Assembly: GCA_010015745.1 (NCBI GenBank)
Contig: ML978190.1
Coordinates: 77,022 to 141,021, forward strand
DNA: 64,000 nucleotides
Direction: 5' to 3'
Origin: Setomelanomma holmii
Lineage: Eukaryota > Ascomycota > Dothideomycetes > Pleosporales > Phaeosphaeriaceae
Shown: positions 42,874 through 55,343 of the stretch, in pieces
How the letters are laid out: the number at the start of each line of letters is the position of its first letter
How positions within the stretch are numbered: position 1 is the stretch's first letter
The notes under the pieces: generated by a model
The model's database searches: none
What the model saw: only the letters and a program-made list of their open reading frames with translations
What the model was told of the DNA's origin: nothing
Position numbers and translations under genes: made by a program

Positions 42874-43626
42874 ATGCAGCATCAAAGATTCGCTCCTTCA
42901 CGATGCACTCCGCCACCGGACGTTGTGCGAGCTCCTCCAACACTTCCGCCCCCGGACATCGGTCATAGACCTACCAGCACTCCATCACACCCTCCACGAT
43001 TGTCGCCGCAGCCTAGTTCCGAGTTCCTCATTGTTGGACTGTTCGCGCTTCGCCTTACCACGCGCTTGATCGAAACCCTCGAGCACTACCCAGATCGCGA
43101 CGCCGACATTGCTTGGATCACCAACTTCCTTAGATCGTATCCTTCAGAATACGCGCTCGCAAAGATCTCGGCTGCGCGCAAGCAGGATTATCTCGCATCG
43201 TATCAGGCCATAGTGTCAAGAATGAAGAAGCAGCCGCGATATCCGATGCGCTTCATGCAGATGAACCCAGATCGGTCAATCCGGCAGCGCATAGAGCGCA
43301 GTGAAGCGGATAGGGAATACCAATCGAACATGACGGATTGTGAGTAGGACTTCGAGTGCGATTAAGGTTGACACTGATCAGTAAATAGTGGAGCGTTTAG
43401 ACTTGATAGACTTCTGCGACGCTGCCGGCGAGTGGGGCTCGATCGTCCCCATACCAGCGCGCGAGGCAGACCGCATGATTGAGCTCGCGAACCAAAGACG
43501 CATCGCCGACCTCGATGAAAGAAGACCTTCAAGAGATGACAGACGCAGTTACGAAGTATGTTCATGCCGAGTTGCGACGAGGCTGCTCGCGCTGACTGAA
43601 CACAGGAATGGCGCAGTGGAGCATAA
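42874..43626 (+). CDS. Hypothetical protein, Pro-rich N-terminus and helical core
   Basis: Three exons (42874-43339, 43389-43555, 43606-43626) give 217 residues. Both introns have canonical ends (GTGAGT to AAATAG; GTATGT to ACACAG with a CTGACTGAAC branch) and the phases agree. The first ~45 residues are Pro/Arg-rich (CTPPPDVVRAPPTLPPPD). A helical region follows (RLIETLEHYPDRDADIAWIT, NFLRSYPSEYALAKIS), then basic and acidic helices (RIERSEADREYQSNMTD, READRMIELANQRRIADLDE). No family was recognised. The third exon adds only EWRSGA before TAA. Confidence 0.5.
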
Positions 43627-44099
43627 CACGGTAACCCCTTGGACTCGACAATTGCATGATTTGCCACAGCGTTCGCAAGCCGTCGGCCCATTATAATGGC
43701 TACAAAGGCCTTAAATTGAAGCGGGATGGGTCATTTTCAATGAAGCCGCTCATACACTTCTTTCTAGCTTGTCCTTCAACCGCCCCACGCCGTTCGCCCA
43801 TGCAGACTGACTGCTGGCGCGGGCGTGTCACTTCATTCACAATCACTAGGCTAAGTCGGCCCTAATTGCCTCTCAAGAGACAACCGGAGGTGAATGCGAG
43901 GACTTGGGCGGCACATGCGACCCCAGTGCTTATGAGCCTCTGCTCCCAGACCTTTACCGCACTTTATCACGTCCCGACAACTCCTTACCTGCAACCTTGT
44001 CACTTCAACCAAGCTCCACTACCTTTTCGATTACACTCAACCGTCATAGACAAGAGCAAGCAATATCTTGGTCACGCTTACTATCCTTGGCACCACAAG
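43627..44099. other. Intergenic/5' region of the next gene
   Basis: An open frame from 43866 runs into the next gene, but its first ~78 codons look like 5' UTR. The start was placed at 44100, where the charged N-terminus begins. No other feature seen. Confidence 0.4.
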
Positions 44100-45132
44100 A
44101 TGGCCAAACGCACCATCGACGCCGTGTCTGCCTCCACCCCAGTGGATGTACCACAAACCTCGGCAGACATGGCAGAGCTTCTCCGCGAAAAGCTGGTTGC
44201 CAAGTATGACTCAACTCGAAAGAAACGCAAGATTGGCAAGCGCCAAACCATCGACGTGAACAAGATCAGTCCATTGGCGAGCACGGCACCCTTCTTCAAG
44301 TTGGACCGCGAAGTTCGAAACATCATCTATCAGGAACTTTGGGCCGCTACTCCGGTTATTGAACAACGCTACAAGCGGCAGACCTGGCAGGTATCCTACG
44401 GTGAACTTGTTCTCTCCTCATCGGGATTCCAGGTATGTCAAGTGTCCACTGGCATGCTAGAGATCTTGCCACGTAAGTGCCTAGTGCTAAGACGATCTAC
44501 ATGTACCTTGGCTCATGACTAACAAACAGATCCTGCTCGAGGGTTTGGCCGAGTTCCATCAACGCTCAGTGTGGCACTTTGAGACATCAACTCGCTATCG
44601 TGCCTCGGAGTACATCTTCCCACTTATTACCCCAGCGCTGGTGCGCGAGTATCACTTGATTATTGACCAGTCTACTTTCCCTCCTCCGGGACTATTAGCA
44701 CCGAATTGCCCTTTCGACATGCTAGAGTACAATGTCGAAAGAAGCGATGGCACAGAAGAAGTTGCGTGCAACTTGGTGCCTAAGGCGAAGACCATGGCTC
44801 TCATCAACATGATGACAGCATCTGCTAAAGAGTACAGTGCATTAGCGAAGATCAAGATGACCATCGTCTTTGACTACCATGCATTCTTGGCTCCCGATAC
44901 AAGTCACGGTGGCAATGGCTATGTTTACAGAACATTCGACCTGTCTCGTTTCGACCGCTTGGCAGTCCATCGACATCTCCGCACCTTCGAGACCAAGATT
45001 TTCGTCAAGGTGGATCAACATCATCAGTACCAGCAGATGGAGGGTGCTACCATCGACGCCGTGATCACTGAGCTTGGCAATGTCGGTCAGGCTCTCATTC
45101 CTGGCGGCAAGTCCACGCAGAAAGGATCCTGA
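44100..45132 (+). CDS. Fungal protein of unknown function with F-box-like/2EXR-like N-terminal motif
   Basis: Two exons (44100-44432 and 44530-45132) give 311 residues. The 97 bp intron (GTATGT to AAACAG with CTAAC) keeps frame between SSSGFQ and ILLEGLAEFHQRSVW. The N-terminus is basic (RKKRKIGKRQ). Then comes FFKLDREVRNIIYQELW, the short leucine/arginine motif common in fungal 2EXR and related F-box-like proteins. The remainder (EYIFPLITPALVREYHLIID; YVYRTFDLSRFDRLAVHRHL) is of unknown function. A decayed paralog with the same intron position lies about 3 kb downstream (47121-48143), so this is one of a local duplicate pair. Confidence 0.7.
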
Positions 45133-47120
45133 AAAAGTAAGGGCGAAGTCTGGTTGGTTCGTGTATGCCATGGAGAAAGCTTAACGTGGGGACCAAGATA
45201 TGGCAGAAGAGGGTGTTGTGAGATTCCATTTACACCTGGTTGAAGTTGGATAAAGGAATTATGATGCATTGTACAATGCTGTGCTTTCCGATGCTAAACG
45301 GCATTGGGCCGTAACTAGGACGTCACAGTCCTGCAAATATGTCCAAGATGGATCAAATCGCACACTTCCTTGTGTGCTTGTAAAGCCAGCGCATGCTCAC
45401 GTCTTCCGTTTCTACCACGAACTCCTTGTACTTCAGCTCAACGTAAAAGACTCTACCATGGAGAGGCTCTATCTTGGCTTAGATAATAGACGAAACTCAG
45501 CTAGGTACCAGCATCATCTTTCGCACACTGCGCACAGACTGCAACAGCACAGGAGTGTTCTCGCATTCACGAAGAAAGTAGGCTTGGAGACAGTCTTTTT
45601 CTACTTTGACTCTCGGCTGATACGATGCTCACTATATTCTCTTTCAAACAGCTGCCCACTTAACGAGGATCCTTCTCGAGGAACGCTCGATGCCATTAGC
45701 GCATGGCACGAATGACCAGTCTGTATGTGGAAGACTTCCGAGCAGCCTCGCGAGACATTTTGACCCGGCCTCGGCTACTTGTGACTGGGCCTGGCCTCTG
45801 TTGCGCCCCATGATGAAGAGCGTTTGCGTGGACGTCACGGCCACTCTGGTACGCTCAGCCACCCTCCCATTCACCGCACGTCCAATCTGTCGAAACTGCA
45901 CACGTGCTGTCGCCACCAATGACTAATCTCGCTCAAGGGAATGCATATACAACATTGCCCTCGCGCTCAGCTGTCGATCTCTTCTTCTCCACGCCGATCT
46001 ATCCCAACAACCACATCTTCCGAGGCTGCTACTACTTCGTCCAGTACCAGTGTGCCATCCACTCTACTCCTTCTTGAACCCCTTCCTCGCTTCACGCGTG
46101 ACTTTAAGCGTTCAAACGGTTAGCGCGTGTGCCATGAGACCCGCCCGTCTACCCCATTCGGTAATGTGAGACCGCGGGCGAAGTCCTGCAGCTGTGATAC
46201 ACCTTTCCTCGGCCTCTCCGATATTAGTGATCGCTGTAGCTAGAGGCAGCTATAGGGCACGCGTAACAAAGTTAGCAAGATGACGAGAGCAAGTGTCAGT
46301 ACGCTGGGGATCTTGCGCCAGACGTCGTCGCGGCTTTCCGCACGATCGCATCACTTTCTATCCCAAGATGGCGCACAACTTCGGTTGTGTACCCTTAGGA
46401 GTGAAGGGCGGCTGGCATTTGCATGAGACCGAAATGACACTTCTCCTTCCACACCAGTCTACTTCACGAGGTCATGCCTCAATGCCGACGCACGCCCCTC
46501 ATGGCACCACCAAGGTATAATTGGATCTGGCTGTGATATCAGCGGCAGAAGTGACATTGGCGTGAGTAGGCGCACACAAGTCTGTGAACTTTTCGACAAG
46601 CTATGCGACAACGGACACTGGCTTTGTTTGGACTTGTGCGATGCCCCCACCCCGGATCTGTTGATAGCAATCATGCGAGTCTGGAACATGAGATGCTATC
46701 GACGCAACATATCGACCGCTAGGGAGTGTATGCCCGTTTACCTCATACACGCGCTCGAGCGATTAGCTTGCCAGTTCTTTAATTTGACCGTTGTCTCATA
46801 GACGACGCCAGAGGAAGGAGTTAGACATCTTCGAACATTTTGACTAGGGTCAGTTTTCCCGATGTGCATGACGTGATCGGGGTGAGAAGCCGTTTGCCCA
46901 GATAGCGCAACTCGCGCCCAGATGGAAGTGAACATTGATGCGCTTGGAGATGTATGTCCCTAAAGCGGTGAACTTCCTGACCCTTCTCCCTCGCTGTACA
47001 CACAAGTTACCTCTCAACTCAGTACTCAACCACCTTGGGTACAACGATCGCCCCTCGAACGATCATTACCTTTCCCGGCACCAACAAGCCGGACCAGCAG
47101 CAGAAGCGTGTGTTCCCAGC
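45133..47120. other. About 2 kb without a recognised gene
   Basis: Lies between the two paralogous genes. A frame near 46562-46801 (TQVCELFDKLCDNGHWLCLD) looks weakly protein-like but has no recognised domain or start context. No repeats or RNA genes seen. Confidence 0.4.
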
Positions 47121-48143
47121 ATGACACCGAAGCGCAGAGCGAACTCAGTCTCCGACGCGCCCGATGCGCCTCGAACCACAGCCGATTCGGCCGATATATT
47201 GCGCTCAAAGCTCCTCGCATCACAATAGCGACGGCGGATTTCAGTGCGGCCCACAGTTGAGCTGGACGAGCTAATCTCCTCGCCAGGCCAGTCGCCTTTC
47301 TTCGAGAAGCTGCCGCGCGAGGTCCGCGACAAAGCGTACCATCACCTCTGACAGGATACACCGCATCTTCGTCAGCGGTACAAGCATAGGTTGTACACTG
47401 TGTCCTACGGCGATTATCTGACGTTGGGCGGCAACGAAGCTGCAAAAGTAAGGCGACCCCTCTTGCCAACCGGAGATCAAGAAATTGACCAGGAGTATAG
47501 GTTCCATGGCTCCTCACAAACAAGCAGGTACTTCTCAAAAGCCTTGCAGAGTTTCATCAGCGGTCTGTCTGGCACTTCCGGACGCACAAACCGCGCATCG
47601 TCAAGAAGTCGGACTATGTATTCCCACTCATCACTCCTAGCCTGGTACGCTCGCAGCAACTTTACGTTGCTCTTCGGAATGGCAAGCTCAAGGACGACGT
47701 TTTTGTGGCAATCCCAAATCGCGACACCATCAAGTTACTCAAACATCATGACGAGTTCCATGCATTCGTCCAACTCCTCGGTCGAGATCAACATTGTCAT
47801 CGATGACATTGAAGATGTCAAGAGCCGTGTACGCCAGGGTAGTGCTCCGCTCAGACACGGGTTCGACTTGTCGAAGTCGGAGCATTTGGCAGTGTATCGC
47901 AACCTTCGTAGCTTGAACGTTACGTTAAATACTGAGAAACTGTGGCAACAGCATGGGAACACTATCAAGACACAGGTGGTGAGCGCCTTGACATCTAGAT
48001 ATACTCGACTTGGAACACAGCTAGTGTCTGGCAAGGCTGAGGGTCGAAACATGTGCTCCGGATGCGCTCGACTGGAGGGTCTCCAAAAACATGCTCTGTC
48101 GAGTATAGAGGATCTGAGGCAGAAACGACCATGGAGAATTTAG
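47121..48143 (+). pseudogene. Decayed paralog of the 44100-45132 gene
   Basis: Reading from ATG 47121 (MTPKRRANSVSDAP), the frame has TAG at 47226-47228 and TGA at 47349-47351. It still encodes FFEKLPREVRDKAYHHL, corresponding to the partner's FFKLDREVRNIIYQEL. The TGA falls where the partner has Trp (TGG), a G-to-A change. An intron in the same position (donor GTAAGG after GNEAAK, acceptor AAGCAG at about 47528) leads to VLLKSLAEFHQRSVWHF, nearly the same as the partner. A frameshift near 47770 moves the C-terminal part (FDLSKSEHLAVYRNLRSLNV) to another frame. Confidence 0.8.
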
Positions 48144-48719
48144 ATTGGGATAATTGGAGTCATGAGGCAATGCATTTCCTGGGGAGCGGCGCATGAGGAT
48201 CGAAAGGCGCTTCGAGCCAGATACAAAGTGTCAGGCAGCACGAGGAATGTTGCGCTAGGGGCGAATCATATCGGGAGTTCCGTTGTCTTTTGAGATCATT
48301 GTTCACTAAGCATTAGCTCGTCAATGACCAAAAGCTAGAATCGAGTTTTCGCCTCAAATCGATGAAGAAGCTCGCGATGACACATCGTCAACAATATCGA
48401 AAATGCAAGCGAAGTCTAGACAAGCTCGCCCATGTGACGTTACACCCTTGTAAAAGCGAGCGGAACACGCGACTAGCCGCGGTCAAACATTGATCCTGTG
48501 CAACTCCAATCTAATTTTAATCCCAAACTAGCCCAACACGAGATAGCTTCAGGCACACCACCCGTGCCGCAGATCATGTTGCAGAGGAGATTTCTTTGTC
48601 TACTCCGCGCTCTTTTCCTCATGCACAATTCCTGATCACTCGCTCGCTTTACATTCTTTCGCGCAGTCTTTTCCGCAGCCATTCGCTTTCTATAATACAA
48701 TACTTAATTACACCTAATA
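48144..48719. other. Intergenic, upstream region of the membrane protein gene
   Basis: No gene recognised. A TATA-like AT-rich stretch (ctataatacaatacttaatt, 48690-48709) sits just before the next start codon. Confidence 0.45.
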
Positions 48720-49961
48720 ATGTCGGACCACATCCGGCAGGCGCCGCAGGCGCCACAACCGACCATTGCGCCTACTTCGGCGCCGACTGCTGAGGCTTCG
48801 CACGCGAACTTCTCTAGACCTGCAACGGCACGCTCGACCGGCCCGAATGCAACCACTTTGAACGCGAACACCGCAAACACTGCTCCAAATGCGACGAGTA
48901 CCGCGCCCACACAGACGCCGTTTGCCCCTGTCAATGCCGCCACCACTCCCGCGACCGAAGAGCCCAAAACCCTCAACGAGAAGCTCAACGCCGCAGACCG
49001 ATACTGGAAGTTCAAAGGCGTATTCCAAATCATCGCCATAATAGCCGGGCTCATCGGCATCGGCACAATCGGCTGGCTCATCAGCAGCTCGACCAACAAT
49101 GAATTCACCTACGGCTACGACTACTTCTGGTCCCTCTGGCCAACCCTCATCACTTTCTCCGTCTCCATAATCTGGTGCGCGGTATGCATCCTCGTCCTCG
49201 TACTCCGCAAGCGCCCCATTCACCCTGGCCTGCGCGTCGCAATTGACCTGTTACTCTGGCTCGGATTCCTCGTGACTGCGCTGTTCGCCATGGTCTCTTT
49301 ACTGGACCTGATGAGCTGGGGCACATACGGCGATCTGGGATACGGATATTCGAGCAGTTATGGAAACTATGTGTTGGCGGATAATGGGACGTGGGTGTGG
49401 GAACAGAACAGCGATTACACGACTCGCACGCGCGATTGCGATCGAAACTCGACTTCGTCGTCCTCGTACTACTACTACAACGACATGTTTCAGAATTGCG
49501 CAGAGCAAGACGCGTACATCAACAAGCTCTGGCACGAGAAGCCGCATCGCCAAAGTGTCGAGACGACAGGTGTCGTGTGTCAGTTCTTTGGACTGGTGCT
49601 GCATTTTGTCCTGTTTGTCTGGGCGTGTGTGGACACCCATCGTTACAACCGCAGCAAGGTCAGCAAGGATGCGGAGAAGCTTGCGGCAGGGATTGTGCAG
49701 ACCATGATCACAAACGGCGCAGTAATTGCGCCACCGGGACAGGCACACATGAGACCTGCTGGGCCTTGGGGAGGCCAGATGGGCTACTATCCGTTGCCGC
49801 AACAGGGACAGGCGTATCCGATGACGGCTATGTATCCGCAGACGATGCAGCCAGGACAGCAGATGCCGCAGCAATATCCTGTGCAGCACGGTCAGATGGC
49901 GCCTGGAGTAGGAGTGGCAGGACCGAGTCATGAGAAGAGCGAGGGGCCGCGGTATGCTTGA
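48720..49961 (+). CDS. Four-helix membrane protein of unknown function
   Basis: A single exon of 413 residues. The first ~85 residues are an Ala/Thr/Pro/Asn-rich, probably disordered, cytosolic tail. Predicted transmembrane helices lie at about 101-121 (FQIIAIIAGLIGIGTIGWL), 141-162, 172-195 and 283-304 (VVCQFFGLVLHFVLFVWACV). A long loop between helices 3 and 4 is rich in Tyr/Ser/Asp with two cysteines (DCDRNSTSSSSYYYYNDMF, NCAEQ). The C-terminal ~80 residues are Gln/Pro/Met-rich. The layout resembles fungal tetraspan proteins at the plasma membrane, but no specific family was recognised. Confidence 0.7.
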   Translation: MSDHIRQAPQAPQPTIAPTSAPTAEASHANFSRPATARSTGPNATTLNANTANTAPNATSTAPTQTPFAPVNAATTPATEEPKTLNEKLNAADRYWKFKGVFQIIAIIAGLIGIGTIGWLISSSTNNEFTYGYDYFWSLWPTLITFSVSIIWCAVCILVLVLRKRPIHPGLRVAIDLLLWLGFLVTALFAMVSLLDLMSWGTYGDLGYGYSSSYGNYVLADNGTWVWEQNSDYTTRTRDCDRNSTSSSSYYYYNDMFQNCAEQDAYINKLWHEKPHRQSVETTGVVCQFFGLVLHFVLFVWACVDTHRYNRSKVSKDAEKLAAGIVQTMITNGAVIAPPGQAHMRPAGPWGGQMGYYPLPQQGQAYPMTAMYPQTMQPGQQMPQQYPVQHGQMAPGVGVAGPSHEKSEGPRYA

Positions 49962-50124
49962 AGAACGGAGGAAGTGGTAATAAGTCGTTGCGTGTGTTGA
50001 TTTTAGCGAAATACCCAGCATGATCGAACAATCAATCTCAAAATTACACGTCGACATTTCTGATCAATGAGCCAGGGTATTACTTATTGCAACTTCTAAT
50101 CGTCGTACTCGCCATGTCAGACAA

Positions 50125-51813
50125 TCAAACATAGGGCGAGTTCTCCACCGGCGCGCCATGCAACTTGAAATATCCTGGCTGTAACCTCTGATACACCTCG
50201 GTAGGATCGTACTTCTTCGCCACACTCTTCAACCTCTCAACACTTCCGCCATAGCTGCCTATCACATCCTGATACTGACTTGCGTAGTTCATGTACAGAT
50301 AGTCGTTAACCATGTTTCTGCGCTTGGCCTCCTTATGGAATCGTCGAATAACGTTCGCATTCGCCTGCATGACGCGCGCGTCGTCGGCAACCAAGTCCCA
50401 GCGCGTGCTCAGATTGATGAGGAAGATGGGGCCGTCTGCGGGAGATATTCCAAGCGCATTTCCGCCTTTCTTCTGCATCTGCTCAAGTTGTGGGATGGTG
50501 ATGACTTGCAGCGTGTTTGCTGGGACGATGCCTTGTACGTCGATGATGTTTGCGAACTCCTCGAAGGATACATCGAACACAAATTGTACCATTTCACGGT
50601 CGAGCTTGGAGCTAGCGGTCCAGAAAGTCTCGCGGTAGCCCTTAGGGTTGCTATTATTAAGCTGCTGCGTGAAGTAAGCAAGGGTGTTGAGTTGCGTGGT
50701 ATCCGAGAAGGCGGGAATGGCCCTATATTCTAAAAAGATGGAGGCATTGAGGACTGGGTCTGCATATTCGAGTTCTGCGATGGCGACCTTGATGCCTGAA
50801 GCGGCGTTCAAGGTAATGGCAATGAACTGTGCGGCCTTGGGATCGCCTGCGGAGTTGACACCGAGGTTAATGAAGGCGTCGATGGCGGCAGGGAAGCTGG
50901 TGTTGAAGAATCTACGCTGGCCGCCGAACATTTGTGGGCCGTGAGCAAAGGTCTCGAGGTTGAACTTTGTAACAATTCCGAAGTTGTTACCACCACCTCG
51001 CAGCGCCCAATAGAGCTCCGAGTAGGACGTCGGAGAAGCATTGACTATGATGCCGGACGCAGTGACGACCTCGAATGAAGCAACATTGTCACATGCCCAG
51101 CCGTGTTGATTGGCGAAGTAAGAGATACCGCCGCCGGTAGTCAAGCCTCCAATTCCAATGGCAGAAACCCGACCACCAACAACAGCCAGATTATGCTGCT
51201 GAAGGTTCGTGTATATGTCATACCAGAGGTTTCCTGGCTGGATGGCGGCGATCTTCTTGTCCGTCGACAGTGTGATGTCCCGCATATTCTCGAAAGTGAC
51301 AGTAATGCCTCCATCAGCGCTTGAGGCGCCCTTGAAGGCCGCGTGCCCTCCGCTCCTCACGGCGAAGGGACATTGAGTAAGTCTTGAGACCAGCACGACG
51401 GTCGAGACATCAGTGGCTTGGTCTGGCTTGATGACACAGTAAGGCTTAGCGTCCCGTTGTTGGGTAGACCAGAAATAGTCGATGGTCGCATCGTACGCCG
51501 ATTCTCCTTGTGTCTCGACCTTGGCGTCACCGAAGATGAGCTTGAGAGAATTGCACTGCCCATAGAATTAGTGTTGGACTTTGGGACAGCCGACAACCGC
51601 AGCTTAGTGCTGAATATGACAAGTCCTTACAGCGATCGAGCAACCACTCAGCAGTGACCTCTCTGCAAGCCCTGCAAGGTCTGGTACGGCCGAAACATTG
51701 ACACCGTTGGCCAACAGCGCCTCAGTCACGTTGAAATCTGCGGGTTCGAAAACATCTTGGGCGACAATCCCTGCTGGCATGAGGCTAAGCAGGACAGTTG
51801 AAGGAATGCGCAT
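50125..51813 (-). CDS. Secreted FAD-linked oxidoreductase (berberine-bridge-enzyme type)
   Basis: Two exons, 51813-51631 and 51555-50125, give 537 residues. The 75 bp intron (GTAAGG to GGGCAG) joins SGCSIA to CNSLKLIFGD in frame. The N-terminus (RIPSTVLLSLMPAGIVAQD) is a signal peptide. A PCMH-type FAD domain is clear: DYFWSTQQRDAKPYCVIKP, the flavin-attachment motif VRSGGHAAFKGASS with His at about residue 132, GGRVSAIGIGGLTTGGGISY, and LYWALRGGGNNFGIVTKFNL. The BBE C-terminal segment is around YLYMNYASQYQDVIGSYGGS. Family members oxidise small organic substrates with O2 and release H2O2. The substrate is unknown. The start was taken at ATG 51813; the frame extends upstream without ATG. Confidence 0.92.
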
Positions 51814-52616
51814 GGCGACTTCTTCCTCCACCAATATTTACTTGCAGAGATCTAGAGAAATCCCGACACAATGGATCGCAGGAAATAGCTGCGGTTGGCT
51901 AAAGTAGAGTCGGCGGGAGTTGCCGCGCGTGTAGGAGAAGAGGTGCAGAGTTGGCAATCCCTTGCTTACCACTCCACTTGGGCAAGACGAGGTATTGTAC
52001 TCGTAGAACTGCCGCGGGAACGGACGAATTGCCTCTCTCCTCGGATACAAGAGATTATGGTTTGCTCAATTTTGTCGCACTGCAGAAACGAAGCGGCGTC
52101 CACCCCGAGTTGAGTGGCGTGGCTGACCGCAGTTGTAAACGACTCGCCACATGCGGATACTAGCCCATGTTAGGTAGTGATCTTAGTCGAAGAATTGTGC
52201 TGAGCCTCTTAGTGTTTGCACAGTGGACATGGCAATTTGCGGTTGTCAGGATCCGCTGCCGAGAGCAACGAAGGAGCAGCCACCTTCCCTCCCCAACCCG
52301 TGTTTGCAAGGGTCCTGTAAGCTTTTGCTTAACTGTTACGGTGTATCACGCTGGCTATTGACTTCTCCCCCGCATCATCTGTTCCCTCGTGAGTGCGGAT
52401 CTTGGTTATACTAAAGACGGTGCGGTCAGTTGTGGACCATATTGGTTTGAAGTCAAAAGAGAGTTACCGGTACCGTGTCAATCGCCGATACGACCCGCTC
52501 GGTGATCCGACCCACCCCATCACTATTTGCCCACCCACAAAGATGAGGCTGTACAATCACATATAATAGCTATTATCACGAGATTTCGTAGTGGATCAAT
52601 AAAGTGATGCTTGCGA
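51814..52616. other. Intergenic, nothing recognised
   Basis: Between the FAD oxidase start and the pogo-like transposase remnant. Short frames only; no clear terminal repeats found for the neighbouring transposon. Confidence 0.45.
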
Positions 52617-54735
52617 TTAATTTGGCCTACTCAAATTTCTTTGGGAGCTTGATGGGGCGGCCTGAAGTGGTGGTAGTGTAGGGTCACCACCACTACCACC
52701 TTTTGCAGGCTGCGCAACACGCGCACGCTTTCGCGCATGCGTAGGCTTTTGTGAGGCTGCTCTCTTGCCTCTTTGGGATGATTGTAGAGCTTTTTGAGCG
52801 GCTGCAGCGTCTCTCTCCTCCTGTTTCTTGCGCTTTCCTACAGCCCTTTGTGCAGCCAATCTTTCCTTCTCCCTCTCCCTCTCCACCTTGGCTGCCTCTC
52901 GCGCTACACGCTTTTCTTCTACCTCTTTCTGCTTGAGTAAGGCAGCTTGAGCTCTGAGGTCCTTCATCTTAGCTTTTTTGAGGTTCTCCTCAAGTTCCTC
53001 TCGCGCTCTTACTCTCTCACGGAACTGAGCCTCTCTGAACTTTCTAGGAGACCAGAATTGAGCTCCTCCGTGCTACTCTTGACGCTGCTGAAGATCAAGA
53101 GTCTTACCCTTCTTCTGGTGCTTCATCTTGGTGTTGAGAGCGTGCAGGATACCTTTGTTCTCATTGACAAGAAGGTCGTTTTTTTGTCTGGAGGGGGGGG
53201 GGGGAAAGAGTGATCTTCTTTGCCTCCTTCTCCATCCCATCTTTTACTGCTTTCTCTACAAGGCCTCTCTCATCTTTCTCCAGTCCTCTTCAGCGAGGAT
53301 AGGCGAGCTTCCTGCCTCTCTATCATGTTCTGGTGTCTTTGGGCGGAATCTTTTGAGTATGACGTCTCTCTCCATTGGCCATATACTAGTAGCTTCAAAG
53401 GACGTCAAAATGAGCCTCTGGTTGAAGGTGGAGGTCCAGCCCTTCCAGAACAAAGGGAAGAAGTCGCCCTTATTGATTAGGATAAGCCCTTGGGCGAATT
53501 GAAGATGGGTGGTGAGCTCTTGGGTGTATGCTCTTGAGAGTGGCGCAAACAATACCACATCAAGTGGCTGTAGGCTGTGAGTTGAATGGGGGGGAAAGAT
53601 AGCAAGGAAGATCTTGTTCTTGTCGCAATACTCAAAGAAATCCATAGTAACGTGACTCCTATGACCATCTAAGATGAGGAGGCGGTAACTTGAGCGCGCT
53701 TTCTTCTTAGTACAACAGTCAAAGACCTGCTCAAGCCAGGCTAATCCTACGTCGTTGTTCGTCCATCCAGAGGGAGATGAAGTGACAAAGACGTTGTGCT
53801 TTCTAGCCTTAATATCCTCTACCCAGGACGACCGTATATTACCGTTCTGGGCCTAGTAGATGATGTAACGGTACAAAAGGAGGGGAGGGACTGCGCTGAA
53901 TTAACTATCTGAGGTGGGCGGAGCTACATATGGACTGCCGCACATGAGCTATCCCAACTTGTACTAGAGTAGATCTGGGCAAGGCCCAAACCGTTACAGA
54001 TGAGACCTGGAGGAAGACTTGTTCTATCAGCACAAGCACACGCTAGGACAGTTACCCACTCACAAGAGCCGTCTTAGAGCGAGTCTCTGACTTGTTTTGT
54101 CTCCTATAGGCTCTTTGAGAAGACTCTCTTTGTCCTTAAAGTGACTCTAATCATAAAGCCCTTCTCGTCTATATTGTACGTGTGGCGGGGCTCCACATTA
54201 TACTGCTTTATCTTCTTATAGAGGAGATCAAAGTAGAGGTTGTAGTTATACTCTGAGTCAGCACAGTGACGTACAGCGTCCATACCAGCCGCCCATTTGG
54301 AGATGAGATAGTCCTTGTTTCTCTTCAAAAAGCGCCCCACCCACGTCTCTCCTACAGGCTGTTTGGCAATCTCAGACGCAAAACGTCGCGTCATGGCTCT
54401 AGTAGGTGAAAACCCTTAACCTGTAAGGTCTTTGATATAATCTATAAGCTCTGCCTCATGTTGTAGGCTGAGTTTTCTTTAGTTAACGTTTTTAGCTGCT
54501 ATACAGCCCTGAATGCCCTTGCATCTTTAGGCTAGCGTAGTTCAGTTAACTTTGAAGATATCCGCACACTTCTTGTACAAAAGTTGTTCTCCAGAGTTGT
54601 GCGATTTTATTACTTCAACCGCCTTATTGATTAGTTCTATGTTAGTAGGGACAACGGGTCTTAAAGTTGGTGGTGAGTTGGTGTTATGATGTGCGGGGTG
54701 GTCGGCACGCTCCTTGAACTAGTCGTCTCTAGTCA
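52617..54735 (-). pseudogene. pogo/Fot1-family (Tc1-mariner) transposase with many nonsense codons
   Basis: From ATG 54735 the protein reads: N-terminal HTH_psq (NIELINKAVEVIKSHNSGEQ; KRCxGIQGCIAAKNVN; LSLQHEAELIDYIKDLTG), the CENP-B-type HTH (WVGRFLKRNKDYLISKW), the DDE catalytic domain (YNIDEKGFMIRVTL; EWVTVLACACADRTSLPPGL; LLILDGHRSHVTMDFFEYCD; IFPPHSTHSLQPLDVVLFAP), and a highly charged C-terminal coiled region (KQKEVEEKRVAREAAKVERE; KRKKQEERD). In-frame stops occur, for example TAG/TAA before KLSLQHE, after KDLTG, after VFSKSL, after VRDSL, after AAVHM and in the IIY-AQNG position; most replace likely CAG/CAA codons. Frameshifts occur near 53890 and around the G-run at 53187-53204. No terminal inverted repeats were identified. 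Confidence 0.88.
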
Positions 54736-55343
54736 TGCACCCTGGAGTCGAAATGGCACACCTTATTTTGTGTGTCATGCGTGAGCGCGGCTTCTCTATC
54801 TTGGCACCACATCTCGCCTTTTCGTTCTTTCTTTCTCAGAATGTCGGACCATCTGGAGCGTCCCGCAAACGGAGCTGTGCCCGCATTCCCCAAGCGAGTC
54901 TGGGTCATCAGCCGTCCGTCAAGTGGCTTTCTACTAGCTGAAGATATCCAGCAAGCGTGATCTTGTCCACACGGAGAGAAGCAGTAGCCTCTGTACTTGT
55001 ACCGGCAAGTCGGCTATCTAGTGAAACCCGCAACACCGCGTTGTCCAAGGATCTTACCACGCCTGCAGCCTGCGCCGTGGCATGTTACCCGACACACTGG
55101 CACGAAGGATGGCCATGCATGGCAAGACCAACTGAGCCAATGTATGAGTAGGTCTGGCGCCCACTCTTTCAGTCTCTGTTCCCTCATCGGTGCGCCTACT
55201 TTACAAGACGAAGGGATTTCCAGAATTAGGTCTTGCTGGACCACAACCTCTCCACCACACGACGAATGATGGTCCCGCATTGTCGACTCGACTGCTGATC
55301 TCCATTCGTGGCTGCGGCTCGGCTCGAAGCACCATCGCCAGCA
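54736..55343. other. Intergenic, possible gene remnants
   Basis: Contains a short frame from ATG 54841 (MSDHLERPANGAVPAFPKRV) that looks protein-like but ends at 54960. No motif recognised. Confidence 0.35.

Noticed and set aside
49299..50057. 252-codon minus-strand frame opposite the membrane protein gene
   Set aside because: Antisense of a Gln/Tyr-rich coding region; Arg/Leu/His-rich translation without domains.
53187..53204. G-run as a G-quadruplex or regulatory element
   Set aside because: It lies inside a dead transposase and is more simply a slippage product or sequencing artefact.
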